Below are positions 36,201 to 46,719 of a DNA stretch of 64,000 nt, in pieces. A model generated the notes under the pieces. It did not search any database. It saw nothing but the letters and a program-made list of their open reading frames with translations, and was not told the DNA's origin. Position 1 is the stretch's first letter; each line of letters opens with the position of its first letter. Source of the DNA: Sinonovacula constricta (lineage: Eukaryota > Mollusca > Bivalvia > Cardiida > Solecurtidae); assembly GCA_007844125.1 (NCBI GenBank), contig CM017568.1:11417854-11481853 (forward strand), given 5' to 3'. Position numbers and translations under genes: made by a program.

Positions 36201-38997
36201 TTTTTACGACTTTCGTTTTTCATCTATAAATCAATGTGACTAAAACGTTTGCGTATTGACCAATTGTGCCCATCCATTGACAACATGATTTCCCCCTTTT
36301 TTTTAAACTACACCATTATGTAAGCGTGAAAGGTAACATTCACGAAAATCCCTAGCAGTATGTGCACAGCAAAGCGGACGATCCTCCAAGGGTCACAAAG
36401 TTCCCTAGGAGTCGATCCATTCTGAACTTGCTAAACTTTTTCCCTTCAGTATATATTTCATGTGTTTGTCCATCTTGGAAGTCTCTAACAAAGGTGGAAA
36501 GCTCGCCAGACATTTATGTAGGGACTGACAGATAGTGCTGTCCTGCGAAGAATTCATGAGACATACTCTATCATAGTGAAAACGGACTATATCTACTTCT
36601 AGGACTTAAAACCTGTATTTGTACTGCACAATAGACAGGGTTGTCATCTAGGTTCATATAAGTAAGGTTTGAGTCATTAAACATTACTAACTTTAATATA
36701 ATTTAAGGGGATAAATCTTGACTACATGTAACATTCTTATAAGTTCATGGTTTTCAACTTTGCTTACATTCATATAAGGTTAGGTGTGCAGCCTTATCAA
36801 TATTCATATATTTTAGGGTTTTTAACCTATCATTCAATTACAGGTAAGTTAGGAATGTTTAAGCTGACTAACATTCATATAAGTAAGAGGGGTATTTAAG
36901 CTAACTAATATTTGTGGATGTAAGGTTTTTTAACCTAACATTGATATAAGGTACAGTTGTTTAAGAGCATTAACTAAAGTTATTAACTATATCTGCGATA
37001 GACCTTTCTGATACTCTGGTAGCTGTCTTTATTTGAAAAAAAGAAGATATAATTATATATTGTTTGATCATTCATATAAATTAACTGTCTTACCCAACAT
37101 AAATTCATATATTGGCTGTTTAACTGAACATACATTCATATATAAGTTAGCTATCTTAACCAACATACTTTCATATTAGTAAACTGTCTAACCCAAATAT
37201 GTATTCATATAACTTATATGACTGTCTGACCCACCATACATTCCTATAAGTCAACTGTCTGACCCAACTTAACTTCATATAAGTAAGCTGCCTAGCGAAA
37301 CATACATTCATATAAGTTAGCTGCCTAGCGAAACATACATTCATATAAGTTAGCTGCCTAGCGAAACATACATTCATATAAGTTAGCTGCCTAGCGAAAC
37401 ATACATTCATATAAGTTAGCTGCCTAGCGAAACATACATTCATATAAGTTAGCTGTCTGACTCACCATACATTCCTAAAAGTCAACTGTCTGACCCAACT
37501 TAACTTCATATAAGTTAGCTGCCTAGAGAAACATACATTCATAAAAGTTAGCTGCCTAGAGAAACATACATTCATATAAGTTAGCTGCCTAGCGAAACAT
37601 ACATTCATATAAGTTAGCTGCCTAGCGAAACATACGTTCATATAAGTTAGCTGTCAAACCCAACATACTTTCATATAAGTTAGCTGTCTAACCCAACATA
37701 CTGTCTTCTAAGTAAACTGTTTAACTCAGCACACATTTATACATTATAGTTTACATTTTAAACCTTTCTATTTCTCACACAGTATATGTTTGAAAGCTTT
37801 ACTTAGAACAACTACTTTGGACTGTATTAGTGGACTGGCTGTTTAGTCACTGTTGCGAACACCACTTGAGTGATGTTAATGGTGGTATCCGACAGTTTGC
37901 CTGTATATGTAACAATATCTGACCTCTGTTTGGGGTGTTTGTGTATAATCTCTGCAGAAAAATCATACCTAAGTCTAAGATTTGACAATTTCAGGGCAGT
38001 AAAACTCATTAATCAATTCTTAAATGTTCATTCTTTTCAAATTTATAAATAAAAATGGTTGGGATTCCTGCTAAAAATAGACATCAATTTCACTGCAGAT
38101 GATGTGGTTGAGCTAAAACATAAGTGGTCACATAGTTTTCTTTGTTTAAGATGTACATGTTTGTAACGCCGATTGTTGCATTATGGTTCACTTTTCAGAC
38201 AGGTGAAGGACACCAATAAACAGCATTTTGTGAGATCTGTTCAGATAATTATTGTTTACAAAGATGTCTAATGAAAATATTTTTGGTCTATACTGATGGA
38301 TACCACATTTAATGTCTTATCGCAGGTGTGTGGAATGCTAAAAAAGGCCCCTTGTCCTATTTAAAGCCAGTTTAATGTGTCTTTCAGCTGACCTGCTGTG
38401 CACTGGTGGTTCTACTTACACATATGTATGGGGTCTACTCCACCAATAATTAACTGGACATCATCAGTATGACTATAATTGTGTTGGTGTGATGTAACAT
38501 ATATACACAACAAACACCCTTATACTCATATCATTTTAACCAAACAAACTTTAACAAAATAATTGAAGGGGTGCCTGTGGCTTAGTGATAGAGTTGCCAG
38601 TTTGTACTTTCTCTGACTGCTTAGCCTCTCATGGGCGAAGGACTTAATGTGGGAAGGTCTTCCAGCTGACTTGCCCTGTGCCAGTGGTTCTACCCAGACA
38701 TGTGTTTGTGGTCTTCCTCCACCAAAAAGCTGGATGTTGCTACAATGCTCATAATTGCAATGTATTTAAAAAACAAAACAGAAAATCATTTGATAAGCTA
38801 GGTTTGTTGAAGGTACCTGTATACTTTTCTATAAAATAATGATATATGTATTATTGTTTGTTGTGCCATTTCAGGGTAGGGAGATGTGGTACGACATTGA
38901 TGGAGAACACTTTGAGGCTATCCCCATGGAAGTGACTTTACTGAAAAATAGACTAAAGATATTCACTGTACCAAATGAAACTCCTTCAACTAGTTAG
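21216..38997 (+). CDS. AGK: Acylglycerol kinase, mitochondrial (14 exons, complete, 433 aa)
   Basis: Exons: 21216-21325, 21566-21605, 27575-27654, 27894-27969, 29464-29562, 29914-29946, 30650-30744, 31528-31597, 32357-32436, 32808-33010, 34326-34444, 35332-35408, 35905-36001, 38875-38997; all GT/AG and phase-compatible. The N-terminus (KTLRNHWKK, then a hydrophobic stretch at about 19-29) matches animal AGK and its inner-membrane anchor. The diacylglycerol kinase catalytic domain follows, with ITVFLNPAANGG at 63-74, the nucleotide loop at 128-132, PVGGTN at 158-163 and YWYFGPLK from 229. Known role of the family: phosphorylation of mono- and diacylglycerol in mitochondria; human AGK is also a TIM22 import-complex subunit independent of kinase activity. 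Odd: the usual GGDGT is GGNAT (Asp and Gly replaced). Length is close to the human 422 aa. Intron 2 hosts a DNA transposon. Confidence 0.93.
21927..25587 (+). CDS. hAT-like transposase with N-terminal BED-like zinc finger (3 exons, 820 aa)
   Basis: Exons 21927-22271, 22643-23514 and 24342-25587 join in frame (phases 0, 2) at canonical splice sites with no internal stops. Start chosen: first ATG of the open frame, MLSLHSLENN. Residues 78-104 form C-x2-C-x16-H-x5-H, a BED-type finger presumed to bind the terminal repeats. The body holds LNIDEAT (Asp212) and VLMDNCATMRG (Asp279), which look like the first two acidic positions of the RNase-H-like hAT core. SGPLVESTFNIMDDIVEKDR from about 686 resembles the C-terminal hAT dimerisation region. 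It lies inside inverted repeats in the sense orientation of AGK. Whether it is an active transposase or a domesticated gene cannot be told from one copy; the intact frame favours recent activity. Confidence 0.78.
25602..25707 (+). repeat. 53-bp tandem duplication 3' of the transposase
   Basis: Two exact copies starting AAAGTCAAGAGCATTGTAAA, 53 bp apart, just after the transposase stop. Confidence 0.9.
26520..26612. repeat. GC-rich nested hairpins near the right transposon end
   Basis: Runs of GGGGGCCTCCGGCCCCC, CCCTGGCCAGGG and GGGGGCCCTGGCGGCCCCC can each self-pair. This is a sharp GC island in AT-rich surroundings and lies about 40 bp inside the transposon's right terminus. Confidence 0.8.
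28112..29095. mobile_element. Older TTAA-type MITE (M4) split by M2
   Basis: The left part (28112-28387) and right part (28889-29095) align in order with copy M1. The right part opens AGTAAGTGATCATCTGGTTT, matching M1 internal sequence at about 13627. Copy M2 with its TTAA duplication sits exactly between them. M4's termini are degraded. Confidence 0.75.
28392..28884. mobile_element. TTAA-flanked MITE, copy M2 (493 bp)
   Basis: Starts AGGTGGAATCAGACAGTTTT and ends AAACTGTCAGATACCACCT, flanked by TTAA at 28388-28391 and 28885-28888. In AGK intron 4, nested inside older copy M4. Confidence 0.88.
29811..29928 (+). repeat. 60-bp tandem duplication of the AGK exon 6 splice acceptor
   Basis: Copies at 29811-29868 and 29871-29928 are identical over at least 58 bases, from AGGTTATAACACAAATTCAA through the CAG acceptor and the first 15 bases of exon 6. 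Use of the first acceptor gives TVTGM then a stop. Use of the second gives the conserved reading TVTGMMKKDDK. Confidence 0.95.
30046..30271 (+). repeat. 113-bp tandem duplication in AGK intron 6
   Basis: TATATTTGTCATCCATGTCC begins both copies (30046 and 30159), and near-identity continues through TTCCATAGTTAAAAATTTCA. Confidence 0.92.
30264..30485. mobile_element. Fold-back / MITE-like element with CGGCCATAAGTCAAG ends
   Basis: The left end TTTACTCGGCCATAAGTCAA is mirrored by GTAGACTTATGGCTGAGG near 30462 and by an internal TTGACTTATGGCTGGG near 30389. Sits in AGK intron 6 directly after the 113-bp duplication. Superfamily not determined. Confidence 0.5.
32582..32668 (-). mobile_element. 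SINE family C fragment
   Basis: Reverse complement of the family C body: GTAGAACCACCAGCGCACGG and GGAGGAAGACC modules, in AGK intron 9. Confidence 0.6.
33467..33690 (+). mobile_element. SINE family C copy
   Basis: tRNA-like head GGGGCAACCATGGCCAAGTG with box B GGTTTGAGACCC near 33535, then the family C body to about 33690. In AGK intron 10. Confidence 0.75.
34553..35066 (+). mobile_element. SINE family A inserted into SINE family C
   Basis: Family C begins at about 34553 (GGGCACTCGTGGCTTAGTAG) and is interrupted after CTTCCTCCACTAATA at about 34733. A near full-length family A copy occupies 34735-35025 (box A TAACTCAGGTGGTAAAGCG, box B GGTTCAAACCC). Family C resumes with AACAGCTGGACATCACTG and ATAATTGTTCTG to about 35066. 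The order shows family A moved after family C. In AGK intron 11. Confidence 0.85.
35492..35793 (+). mobile_element. SINE family B fragment joined to head-truncated family A
   Basis: 35492-35572 is the tRNA-proximal part of family B, head on the minus strand. It runs at CCGGCCAGGTC into family A lacking boxes A and B (35573-35793, from AAACCAAAGACTTTAAAGTT). In AGK intron 12. Confidence 0.75.
37080..37735 (+). repeat. 33-bp minisatellite in AGK intron 13
   Basis: About 19 units with core CATTCATATAAGTTAGCTGC and CTAGCGAAACATA. Central units (37270-37440) are identical, flanked by progressively diverged ones. Period 33 leaves minus-strand frames open; these are not genes. Sequence from 36002 to 37079 is unremarkable intron, though similar TTCATATAAG motifs recur singly from about 36650. 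Confidence 0.92.
37880..38308. mobile_element. TTAA-flanked MITE, copy M3 (429 bp)
   Basis: Starts TGGTGGTATCCGACAGTTTG and ends ACTGATGGATACCACAT, flanked by TTAA at 37876-37879 and 38309-38312. In AGK intron 13. Confidence 0.82.
38378..38502 (+). mobile_element. SINE family C fragment
   Basis: Body only: GTCTTTCAGCTGACCTGCTG, GGTTCTACTTACACATATG and the ATAATTGTGTTGGTGTGATG tail. Confidence 0.6.
38573..38770 (+). mobile_element. SINE family C, best copy
   Basis: Head GGTGCCTGTGGCTTAGTGAT with AGAGTTG (box A-like), then the body GAAGGTCTTCCAGCTGACTT, GGTTCTACCCAGACATGTG and GTCTTCCTCCACC. It ends ATAATTGCAATG plus an A-rich run. Confidence 0.75.
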
Positions 38998-40466
38998 CAA
39001 ACAAGCTTAGTAATTAATTGCATTGTACTTGATTATAATAAGTCATTTATTCATTTACATCCTTACTCATAAGGGCTTCACTGTGACTGATTGTGACAGT
39101 GTAATTTGTTCGTGTGATAAGTGTTGAAATTGGCATCATTGTTTATGATTAAAAAATTTAAACATAAAATGGGTAGATTTTAACATAAATTGCTGAGAAA
39201 TAATAATAAGCATCCAGTTGTTTTTATGTTCTATTTTAGGTATGTTAAATGACATTGATTACCGGTAGTATACTTGCTTACATGGTATACTTACTTCAAA
39301 CTCTCATCTGCTATTTCTACAATTATTTCTTCACTGTTTATTCATACAGTATATTGCTAAAAAGCACCTGCCTCAAGTTGAGAACATGCATAATATAGTC
39401 TCAATGTATTTGTCCCTATCTGATAGAAAATGTACATAATTCAGTCTTGGTGCTTTTCACTAAATGTAACTGCAGGCTACAGTGATTGTATGTTTATAAA
39501 GTGTATTTCATCAATCGTGTTAGAATTAAGATATGTGTTCTTAGTTAGAAATTAGATTAGTTCTAGAACTTCGAATACATCTGTTATCTATTCTGGTGAC
39601 TTATCAAACATGGAAATTAATCACAGTGTTGTACATCCTACATCGAACTTACTTCTTAATTCAAATGTGATTGTCCTAATACACTTTATAAACATAATAA
39701 TTGTAGCCTGCATTTTACTCTGATAACTGCAAAGTTAAGCAGATAACTAAATCCTGCATTTTTTAAGTAAAATTATTTACCATGGACCAATTTCGTATCA
39801 GTTTTAATACAATTCTGTTAAAATTTATTTCATGTTTATGCATTTAGACTCAACATTTATTTGTAATTCTTCACCAATAATATACAGTACTTAAGTTATA
39901 ACAGTGCTTTACACTCAAGGTACATTGAATAAAGCAAAATAAAATAAACCACTGCATTTTTATTCCTTTTCTTATTTTAAGCATTCCATAAATCTGTAAC
40001 AATGGGAATAGTTTGGTTTCAATTGGTATATCACAGTTTGAAGCAATGTGTTTTAGTTTTGTTTATGTCCCTACCAAAAGTATTAAATTATCTGGAGATG
40101 GTGTCCACTTGAAGCAGATATAGTGCTGTCTTCACTGTGTATATTTCATGCGTGAACACCTGGCACGATGCCACACCTATGCACATTATCCTGACATCTG
40201 GACAACCAGTCATAGAACTACCCTTATATTTGCTTCAGCGTTATCAAGGGAGCTATACTACTACAATTTTTACGACTTTGGTATATCGCGGCCCTGGTTC
40301 AAACCCGGGCTTCCTGTACCTGAAGCCGACGCTCTGCCGATTGCGCTACAAGGTCCGGTTTTGAAAATGAAATAAAAATTCGAAACTATTGCAAAAGTCG
40401 CTGTGAATTTTGTCTGAATGTTTGATCGTGACACAGAAGGCAAAATACAGTAACGCTCGCTGACAA
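38998..40466. other. AGK 3' region and AGK/GRHPR convergent intergenic space
   Basis: Candidate AGK polyadenylation signal AATAAA at 39928-39933, about 930 bp after the stop; no closer canonical signal was noticed. Otherwise AT-rich, with one SINE at 40052-40358. Confidence 0.4.
40052..40358 (-). mobile_element. SINE family B copy
   Basis: From TTTATGTCCCTACCAAAAGT through ATCTGGAGATGGTGTCCACT to the tRNA-like head (minus strand: ACCTTGTAGCGCAATCGGCA, box B GGTTTGAACC). Open frames here are repeat-derived. Confidence 0.8.
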
Positions 40467-40472
40467 TTTATT
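40467..40472 (-). terminator. GRHPR polyadenylation signal
   Basis: AATAAA on the minus strand (TTTATT at 40467-40472), about 113 bases after the GRHPR stop. Confidence 0.6.
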
Positions 40473-40584
40473 GACTAGTCTGTTTATAATAATGCATGGC
40501 ATAGAAAACTTCTATTTGATTGAAATAACTGTAAAAAACATTCAATGCCTAAGCTTACTACAGTATATCTAATACATTCAGTAG

Positions 40585-42553
40585 TTATACCCCGGGTACC
40601 GGTGTTACGAGGGGCTCGCCCTTTAGGCCCGCCAAGATGTTGCGGACGGTAAGATCCATCATGGCGGACCTAGCTGTGACCGATGCGCTACCAAGGTGTG
40701 GCAGCACTGTACAGTTGGGAAGGCTCAGTAGCCTGTGGTCATGCGGCAGTGGCTCGGGCGTGGTCACATCAAGGCCAGCGGCGTGAATCTCTCCACTGGT
40801 CAGTGCGGCATACAGATCATCCTGATCAACCACTACACCACGAGATGTGTTGATCAAAATGGCTGTCTTTTTCATACGTTTGAACGCGGCTGCATTAAAA
40901 AGTTTATGGTTGCCAGGGTGAACAGAACAGGTAACTATGACAAAATCTGACTGTTCAAGAAGATCTTCGAATGTGACGAATTTGGCACCGACCTCCGACG
41001 CGGAGTCCCTCGGATTTCTTCCGCAATACAGGAACTGTTTCACTTGAAACGGCTGAAGTCTCTTGGCCACCGCTAGACCGATTCTCCCTAAACCAACGAT
41101 GCCAACAACTGAGTTCTTGATTTCCTTACCGCATAGGTACAGGGAATCGGCCCATGTGCTGCCCCACAAACCTTGCACTACTGCCTCTATGCCTACAACA
41201 TATGAACAATTGACATAGATACACATTTAAAGATGTCGTATTGCCAACAGCACATCAGGTGCGCTAAAATATTATACAACGCTAAATTCCAATGTAATAT
41301 CTTCGTGCAATGTCGTTATACCTTGTAATCAATCACCACAAAATGTTAATGGAGATAGTACACAAAAGAGGTATACGTTCATTTGATGAACGAAGAAGTT
41401 ATTTATAAGCCATTTTGGTTTACATTATTCGTACAAGTGCAATAAAAATACACATTATACACAGCGGCCATTTCTACGGCTTTGTTCGCAATACTCCCAG
41501 TAATAAGGTATGCGTGCAGCAAAACACATTTTGATACCGTACATTCCTTATGTCGCCTAGCAACAGCAACGCACCTTCTTTATGTCTCCTAGCAACAGAT
41601 AGTGTGAGCCCTATCGTTGCCTCGGCAACTGCGTCTGTGAGCACTTCCGGTGTGTAGCCAACCTTGACCCCTCGCCTAGCACACTCGTCAATGTCAATGT
41701 GGTCCAACCCCACAGATTGGGTACCGATCACCTTCAGTTGGGGACCTGTTTGTAATTCAAGTTTTATTTTATTGGTAGTCAAAAATATGCATCTTCTTTT
41801 AAGTGTATAACAACGGGAAATAGTAGTGACATTTTGAAGTCCAGTTTATTCAGTTTCCCGTTATCCGATGGCGTGTATTTCGATATTTAAAAAACAACAA
41901 CAACATAACATAGTTTTGATCAAAGTTTACATGATCTCGTCCGAAAGTGAGCATCTTAAAATAGATACCATATAATCAGTACTAAGTATCTCACTGTTAT
42001 ACATTTTTTGCGTCACTTTCGGATCGAGAATTACAAAAACTATACTATGCACTTTAAATAAATCGTTGAAAAAATTGAGAAAAATGAGTAACAGTGCAGT
42101 TTTACCAAACATTCGAATGCTCAAAAAACATTCGAACATTCGGTTACAGCCATCACTTAACACACATAGATGATATAGCAATGTTGAACCACGAACATAA
42201 ATTAGACATCTACACCAATCTCTTAAATGCACATAACATCAGGAAAAAATCCCTTGTACCCTTTAAAGTAGCTGTTAACAAAAGACAATCAGTTACCATA
42301 GCAACAAGCGCACTAGAATGGCTTTTAAGCGTGAGACGTTACCTGCTGCATCTAGGGCCTCGGCGTCCACTTTTGTCGGAAGCACGACACCAATGGCATC
42401 AACGCCTCGAATCTGAGCCAGGAACTCCTCTCGCGGCACAAGTATCGAACCCGCCTTGGCTTCATCGAAGAACGTGACGTCACAAACTGCACGTAATTGG
42501 TCCAAAAACCTGTCAGGCATTGATTGGTTAAGATAAACCTTAGGCAGAGACAT
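40585..42553 (-). CDS. GRHPR: Glyoxylate reductase / hydroxypyruvate reductase (3 exons, complete, 329 aa)
   Basis: Exons 42553-42343, 41745-41575 and 41192-40585 join in frame at GT/AG sites. A D-2-hydroxyacid dehydrogenase: NAD(P)-binding GLGRIG at 161-166 and the family's catalytic Arg (NTSRG, Arg245), Glu (TTPEP, Glu274) and His (LPHLGS, His293). SVGLDHIDIDECARRGVKVGYTP and LYLCGKEI are typical of GRHPR, and Trp141 aligns with the specificity tryptophan of human GRHPR. Known family role: NAD(P)H-dependent reduction of glyoxylate to glycolate and hydroxypyruvate to D-glycerate, limiting oxalate formation. Length matches human (328 aa). Start chosen at MSLPKVYLNQ; an in-frame ATG 20 codons upstream would add a weak extension that I regard as 5' UTR. 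Convergent with AGK. Confidence 0.94.
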
Positions 42554-43039
42554 TGCTGTTGATTTCGTTTGGTAAAAGCCTGATATGTTGCAATAGCTAA
42601 TAACAGAAAACACACACTGTAACAGGTCTGCGCCTTAATTTGGTGTAACAGTTTCTTTATTCAAGTAAACTGTATATGCATTGACACGTGTGTAAGCATA
42701 TTTGTGAAACCATTCAACGCAAACGTGTAAACTGGGTCCAAATAGATAACAGTCAGATAATATTCACACGTCTGTTTGGGGTCTGTTATCCTCCAGTTTA
42801 CACTTGATACAAATCGGAACACCTCTATCCATTTCAGATGTTTTGGCTATTCATTTTCTTTTTTTTGACAGCGACGAAAAGTTAAATTATTATATTTACA
42901 TCTCAGATAAAAAAACAACATCCTAAACATACGTAAATAGATAATACAGACTAGCAAGTGTCGCTAACAGTGTACATGCGACTACAGCAGTATAATACAT
43001 CTAGGTAAAAGTTTTGCAGTCCTTACACCAGTATATATT

Positions 43040-43213
43040 AGGCCTCAATAAGACATGCGGCAGAGCATCGGCTTGCGGATCGGGAGGTCGCGGGTTCATA
43101 CCAAAGACTTTAAAGTTGGTAGGACTAGCTACCCTCCTAACGCTCGGGGCTAAGGGGACAGCATTACGCCTGACTCGTCGGTGTCAGTACAATGGGCCGG
43201 CCGGGCTCAGTCA
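43040..43213 (+). mobile_element. SINE family A fragment
   Basis: CATCGGCTTGCGGATCGGGA then GGTCGCGGGTTCATACC (box B region), AAAGACTTTAAAGTTGG and ACTCGTCGGTGTCAGTA. The body is truncated after GGGCCGGCCGGG. Confidence 0.75.
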
Positions 43214-43347
43214 ACTTAACTGAAATGTTTTGGCCAACGCATGGCATAGCAACAATGTGTACATATAGAACTAGTTACTAACTAAATATAACGGCTAATT
43301 TATATCCTCGGCAAGAAGGTAAACGAACTAGTCATGTAATGAGCGCG

Positions 43348-43610
43348 AAGGACGGATCCAGAAAATTTTGGGTGGGGGGTTAAGTAAAAATCCATTCGAC
43401 TTAATCGCAGTAAATAACAGATATATACATACAGTAAGGTACCCTAACTTCGACCTAAGCAGTTAACAGACAAACTTTACTTAAAAAAAAACGTAGTATT
43501 TTAAGCTTACATGTATGTGTTTTCACAACTCTACTCTTTTACCTTGTTGGTGTGGGTTGGGATGCATACCCCCGCCCCCGCCCCCAATATTTGAACACTA
43601 TTATATAAAA
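43348..43610 (+). mobile_element. MITE-like element with GGATCCAG ends, copy 1
   Basis: AAGGACGGATCCAGAAAATT opens a segment whose interior (ATCCATTCGACTTAATCGCAG; CCCTAACTTCGACCTAAG; TTACATGTATGTGTTTTCAC) matches the reverse complement of 63078-63358. Confidence 0.6.
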
Positions 43611-44149
43611 ATATTAATCTTGGCAGCAAAGAAATCGTGATATTGTTCAGTCCGTTTTTCTTTGAAGTTACCATGTTTACATGACAATTTTCAATCAGTG
43701 AAAACATGAGCATGTCAAAACAATTACACACATGTATTTAATTATTGATGACACTAGCTGTAATAGCAAATCATTGTAACAATACGTAAACGCTTCGAGT
43801 GGATACACTTATAAAAGAAATGTATTGTTGTACATACAGTTGAATGGAGCAATAGAGATGGCCTCGACCACATTGATACATGAGGGTGTGGTGGGGGTAG
43901 GGGTGGAATAAAGTGTTTAAAATTTATTTAAATAACAAAAATGCAAAAGTCATAATGTGCAGGTTCAGTAAAGAGCTGACCAATCACTGACAGAAGTACC
44001 ACAGATAATTAATTGAATTTGAGGGTGATGTTCCGCCACCACAAATTTGCGGTGTATGGTTTATTATCCTCTTTTACAAATCTCCATTTTTTTCTGTTCG
44101 ACATTATCACCAAAATAAACTAAGTCTAAGTTTCAGATCAACCAACAAC

Positions 44150-44344
44150 CAGCTCAGTACCACTACTACTGCTGCTACTACTTGTACTACTATACGACTA
44201 CTACCGCTACTACTACTATTACTCTACTACTACTACTACTACTTTAATTACTACACTACTATTTATACTACTACTACTATTACTACTACTACAACTATTA
44301 CTATTACTACTAACACCACTACTAATACTATACTACTAGTATAG

Positions 44345-44409
<65 letters not shown>

Positions 44410-44424
44410 TAGTACTACTATTGA

Positions 44425-44457
<33 letters not shown>

Positions 44458-44475
44458 AACTAATACTAAAACTAT

Positions 44476-44510
<35 letters not shown>

Positions 44511-44820
44511 TGCTACTAGTATACTACTACGACTACTACTACTAGCACTACTAATATACTAGTACTACTACTACTACTAGCACTACTACTATACTACTAC
44601 TAGTTCTACTACTATTACGTCTGCTACTACTTTTTCATCAATACCAACTACTACTTCTACTACTACTACTATTACTACCACTTCTTCTACTACTAGTACT
44701 ACTACTACTACTACATACTGCTACTATTATTTACACGATAAATGCTAATACTTCTACAACCACTATTACTACTTTAACTACTACTTTATTTATGTTTCTT
44801 AAGTTACTACAGCTACAACT
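44150..44820. repeat. ACT/CTA trinucleotide microsatellite
   Basis: An imperfect (CTA)n tract with a pure core at about 44344-44409; interruptions (AAC, ATT, CCA) elsewhere. It ends about 300 bp before the promoter of the first secreted-peptide gene. Confidence 0.95.
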
Positions 44821-45133
44821 ACGCTTAACATGACCTTATGCACAAGAAAAGTACACGGAAGAACCAGTTTTGACCGCCCACTACATTTCGGCGACGTTGA
44901 CTGTTTTGTTTCTTCGATCATGTTTGACTCTTTGTCAGCACACGTTTACATTTTACGTTACGGTGAAGTTGAGATGTTTCAATCAATGTCATATACATCA
45001 CAGTCATCTACAAAGCTAATTAAATGCCGGTTGTGGCGCTTTTTATGTCTATGTCTGTCAACGTTGTTGACTTACTGACGTACAACAGCGCTATGGTGAA
45101 TGGACGATTGATACACACGTCTTGATTCGCTAA

Positions 45134-45220
45134 TGACGTCGTTGACGTCATTACGTTATTATACAGACAACTGTCAGCTCGGCACTCGGTATATAAAGAT
45201 GTGCACCTTGATAGTTTTCA
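45134..45220 (+). promoter_or_regulatory. Promoter of peptide gene A: CRE-like sites and TATA box
   Basis: TGACGTC at 45134 and a full TGACGTCA at 45143-45150, then TATATAAA at 45190-45197, 91 bases before the ATG. TTCATTCACAAACAACAGTAC, about 30 bases past the TATA, is shared with gene C and probably marks the transcript start. Confidence 0.65.
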
Positions 45221-45280
45221 TTCACAAACAACAGTACATTCATCTCATCTTGTGCGGATCAGGACAAAGCTGAAACAACA

Positions 45281-46249
45281 ATGAACAAGTTTGCAACTCT
45301 GTGTGTTCTTCTCGTGTGTGTTACACTTTGTCAAGCTGGTAAGTTTTTTCTTTCTTCTTCAATTTATGTTATAATTTGTCTAGATAACTTTTCGTATTTC
45401 ACCGTCTCGTATTTTGGACAACATAGATATATATCAAAGCTTGGCGTCTACAAAAACTAAAATAAATAAATTTATACAAACGTTGTGATAATTCTTCAAG
45501 AAAATGATTTTTTTTTCAAAGGCGCTTATATTTGTTTTTTTTTTTGTTGTTGTTGTTTTACACCAGATAGTTATTTTGATTGAAATTCTTTGGCTATACT
45601 TTGTCAGAGTAACACGTTTTCCGACCGATCAAACTTTGAATCAAGTTGAAAAAGGAATAAAGGTCGAGCTTCATACAAGCCCTAACCAAACTCTTCCCAA
45701 TTAAGCTAAAATTTAGCTTTGAGATATTTGAACACTGCTCAGTTCTTAGCACAACATGATTTAGGTAACATCATGAATATATTTGAAATCGCTTCAACCG
45801 ATCTTAATGAGACGGAAAATCTTAATTAATATTTGATCAGATCAACAAGTTGGTCAAATTTGCATTTGATTTAATTTTAACTTAAAAAAAAATCAAAGCC
45901 TGGAAAAACAACACTGGATTAAGACATCACCACATTCCATTAGATTATATTTGAACATGCTATCGTTCAACATATTGAATTACACTATCTGTATTTTTCG
46001 TTTTCAGTCCTCCAAGCACAGCACCATGTACGTCAACGTTACTACTGCCGTGACTACAGAGGACAACTGATTCGACCAGGCCAGTCCTACTATGATGGGT
46101 GTAACACATGCACGTGTGGAATAAACGGCATACCGACAGCTTGCACGAGACGATTCTGTGGCAGCAACATTATTAACCCTATCCGTCCAGTGAGGCCCGT
46201 GCGCCCATTCGGTGGAATCGGTGGCATTGTTAACCCAATTCGTTATTAA
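45281..46249 (+). CDS. Secreted pacifastin-like six-cysteine peptide, gene A (2 exons, 99 aa)
   Basis: Exons 45281-45338 and 46008-46249, intron 669 bp in phase 1. Residues 1-19 (MNKFATLCVLLVCVTLCQA) form a signal peptide, so the product is predicted to be secreted. The core has six cysteines, 33-70: C-x17-CNTCTC-x3-G-x4-CT-x3-C, with RPGQSYYDG before the second. From the second cysteine on, this fits the pacifastin serine protease inhibitor consensus; the first loop is longer than the usual 9-12 residues. The residue after the fifth Cys-Thr is Arg (CTRRFC), the reactive-site P1 in that family, so trypsin-like targets are inferred. The tail (71-99) is rich in Pro, Arg, Gly and Ile (NPIRPVRPVRP...NPIRY) and unknown to me. 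It could instead be a one-domain VWC relative or an antimicrobial peptide. Confidence 0.85.
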
Positions 46250-46668
46250 AACTAGCATTCTTTTTTGAGAAATGTATCAACTGTTTCAGTATAGAAAGAT
46301 AAGCATAATTATTTCAGCGACTACAACGGCACCCTAAAGGATACATGTACTGTTATTGCCATATATGTATACTTATTGCTTAAGTCTTATCTTTACTAAT
46401 AGCTTTATTGTTGGTGTTTTCTTTACCTATAGACATTACAAATGGAATATTTTGTAAATAATGTATGCACGAATACTTCGTCAAGAAAATCAAAACCTCG
46501 CGCAACAAACACGAATATGAATGCATGGCAGTAAAATAAATAGTATATCGTTAAATTATTTGAAATGTATGTTGTTCACTGCGTCTCCGTGTCATATGAC
46601 TTGTCAATATTATACATGTACTGTTGTTGTCATTGATATTTATTTTACCATGACTCGCCATGAAGTGC

Positions 46669-46674
46669 AATAAA
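46669..46674 (+). terminator. Polyadenylation signal, peptide gene A
   Basis: AATAAA in the context GTGCAATAAATAAA, 420 bases after the stop. The same context is conserved 3' of gene C. Confidence 0.7.
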
Positions 46675-46719
46675 TAAACTTATATTAAACTTATGTTTAT
46701 GTTTGTCGTCAATACAAGC

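Larger units (their letters stand above)
42554..44149. other. GRHPR upstream region
   Basis: Presumed GRHPR promoter to the left. It also holds a SINE family A fragment (43040-43213) and a MITE-like element (43348-43610). No other gene seen. Confidence 0.5.

Noticed and set aside
42554..42613. N-terminal extension of GRHPR starting at 42613
   Set aside because: The 20 extra residues (MFSVISYCNIS...) do not look like a targeting peptide and the family starts at the next Met. Kept as probable 5' UTR.
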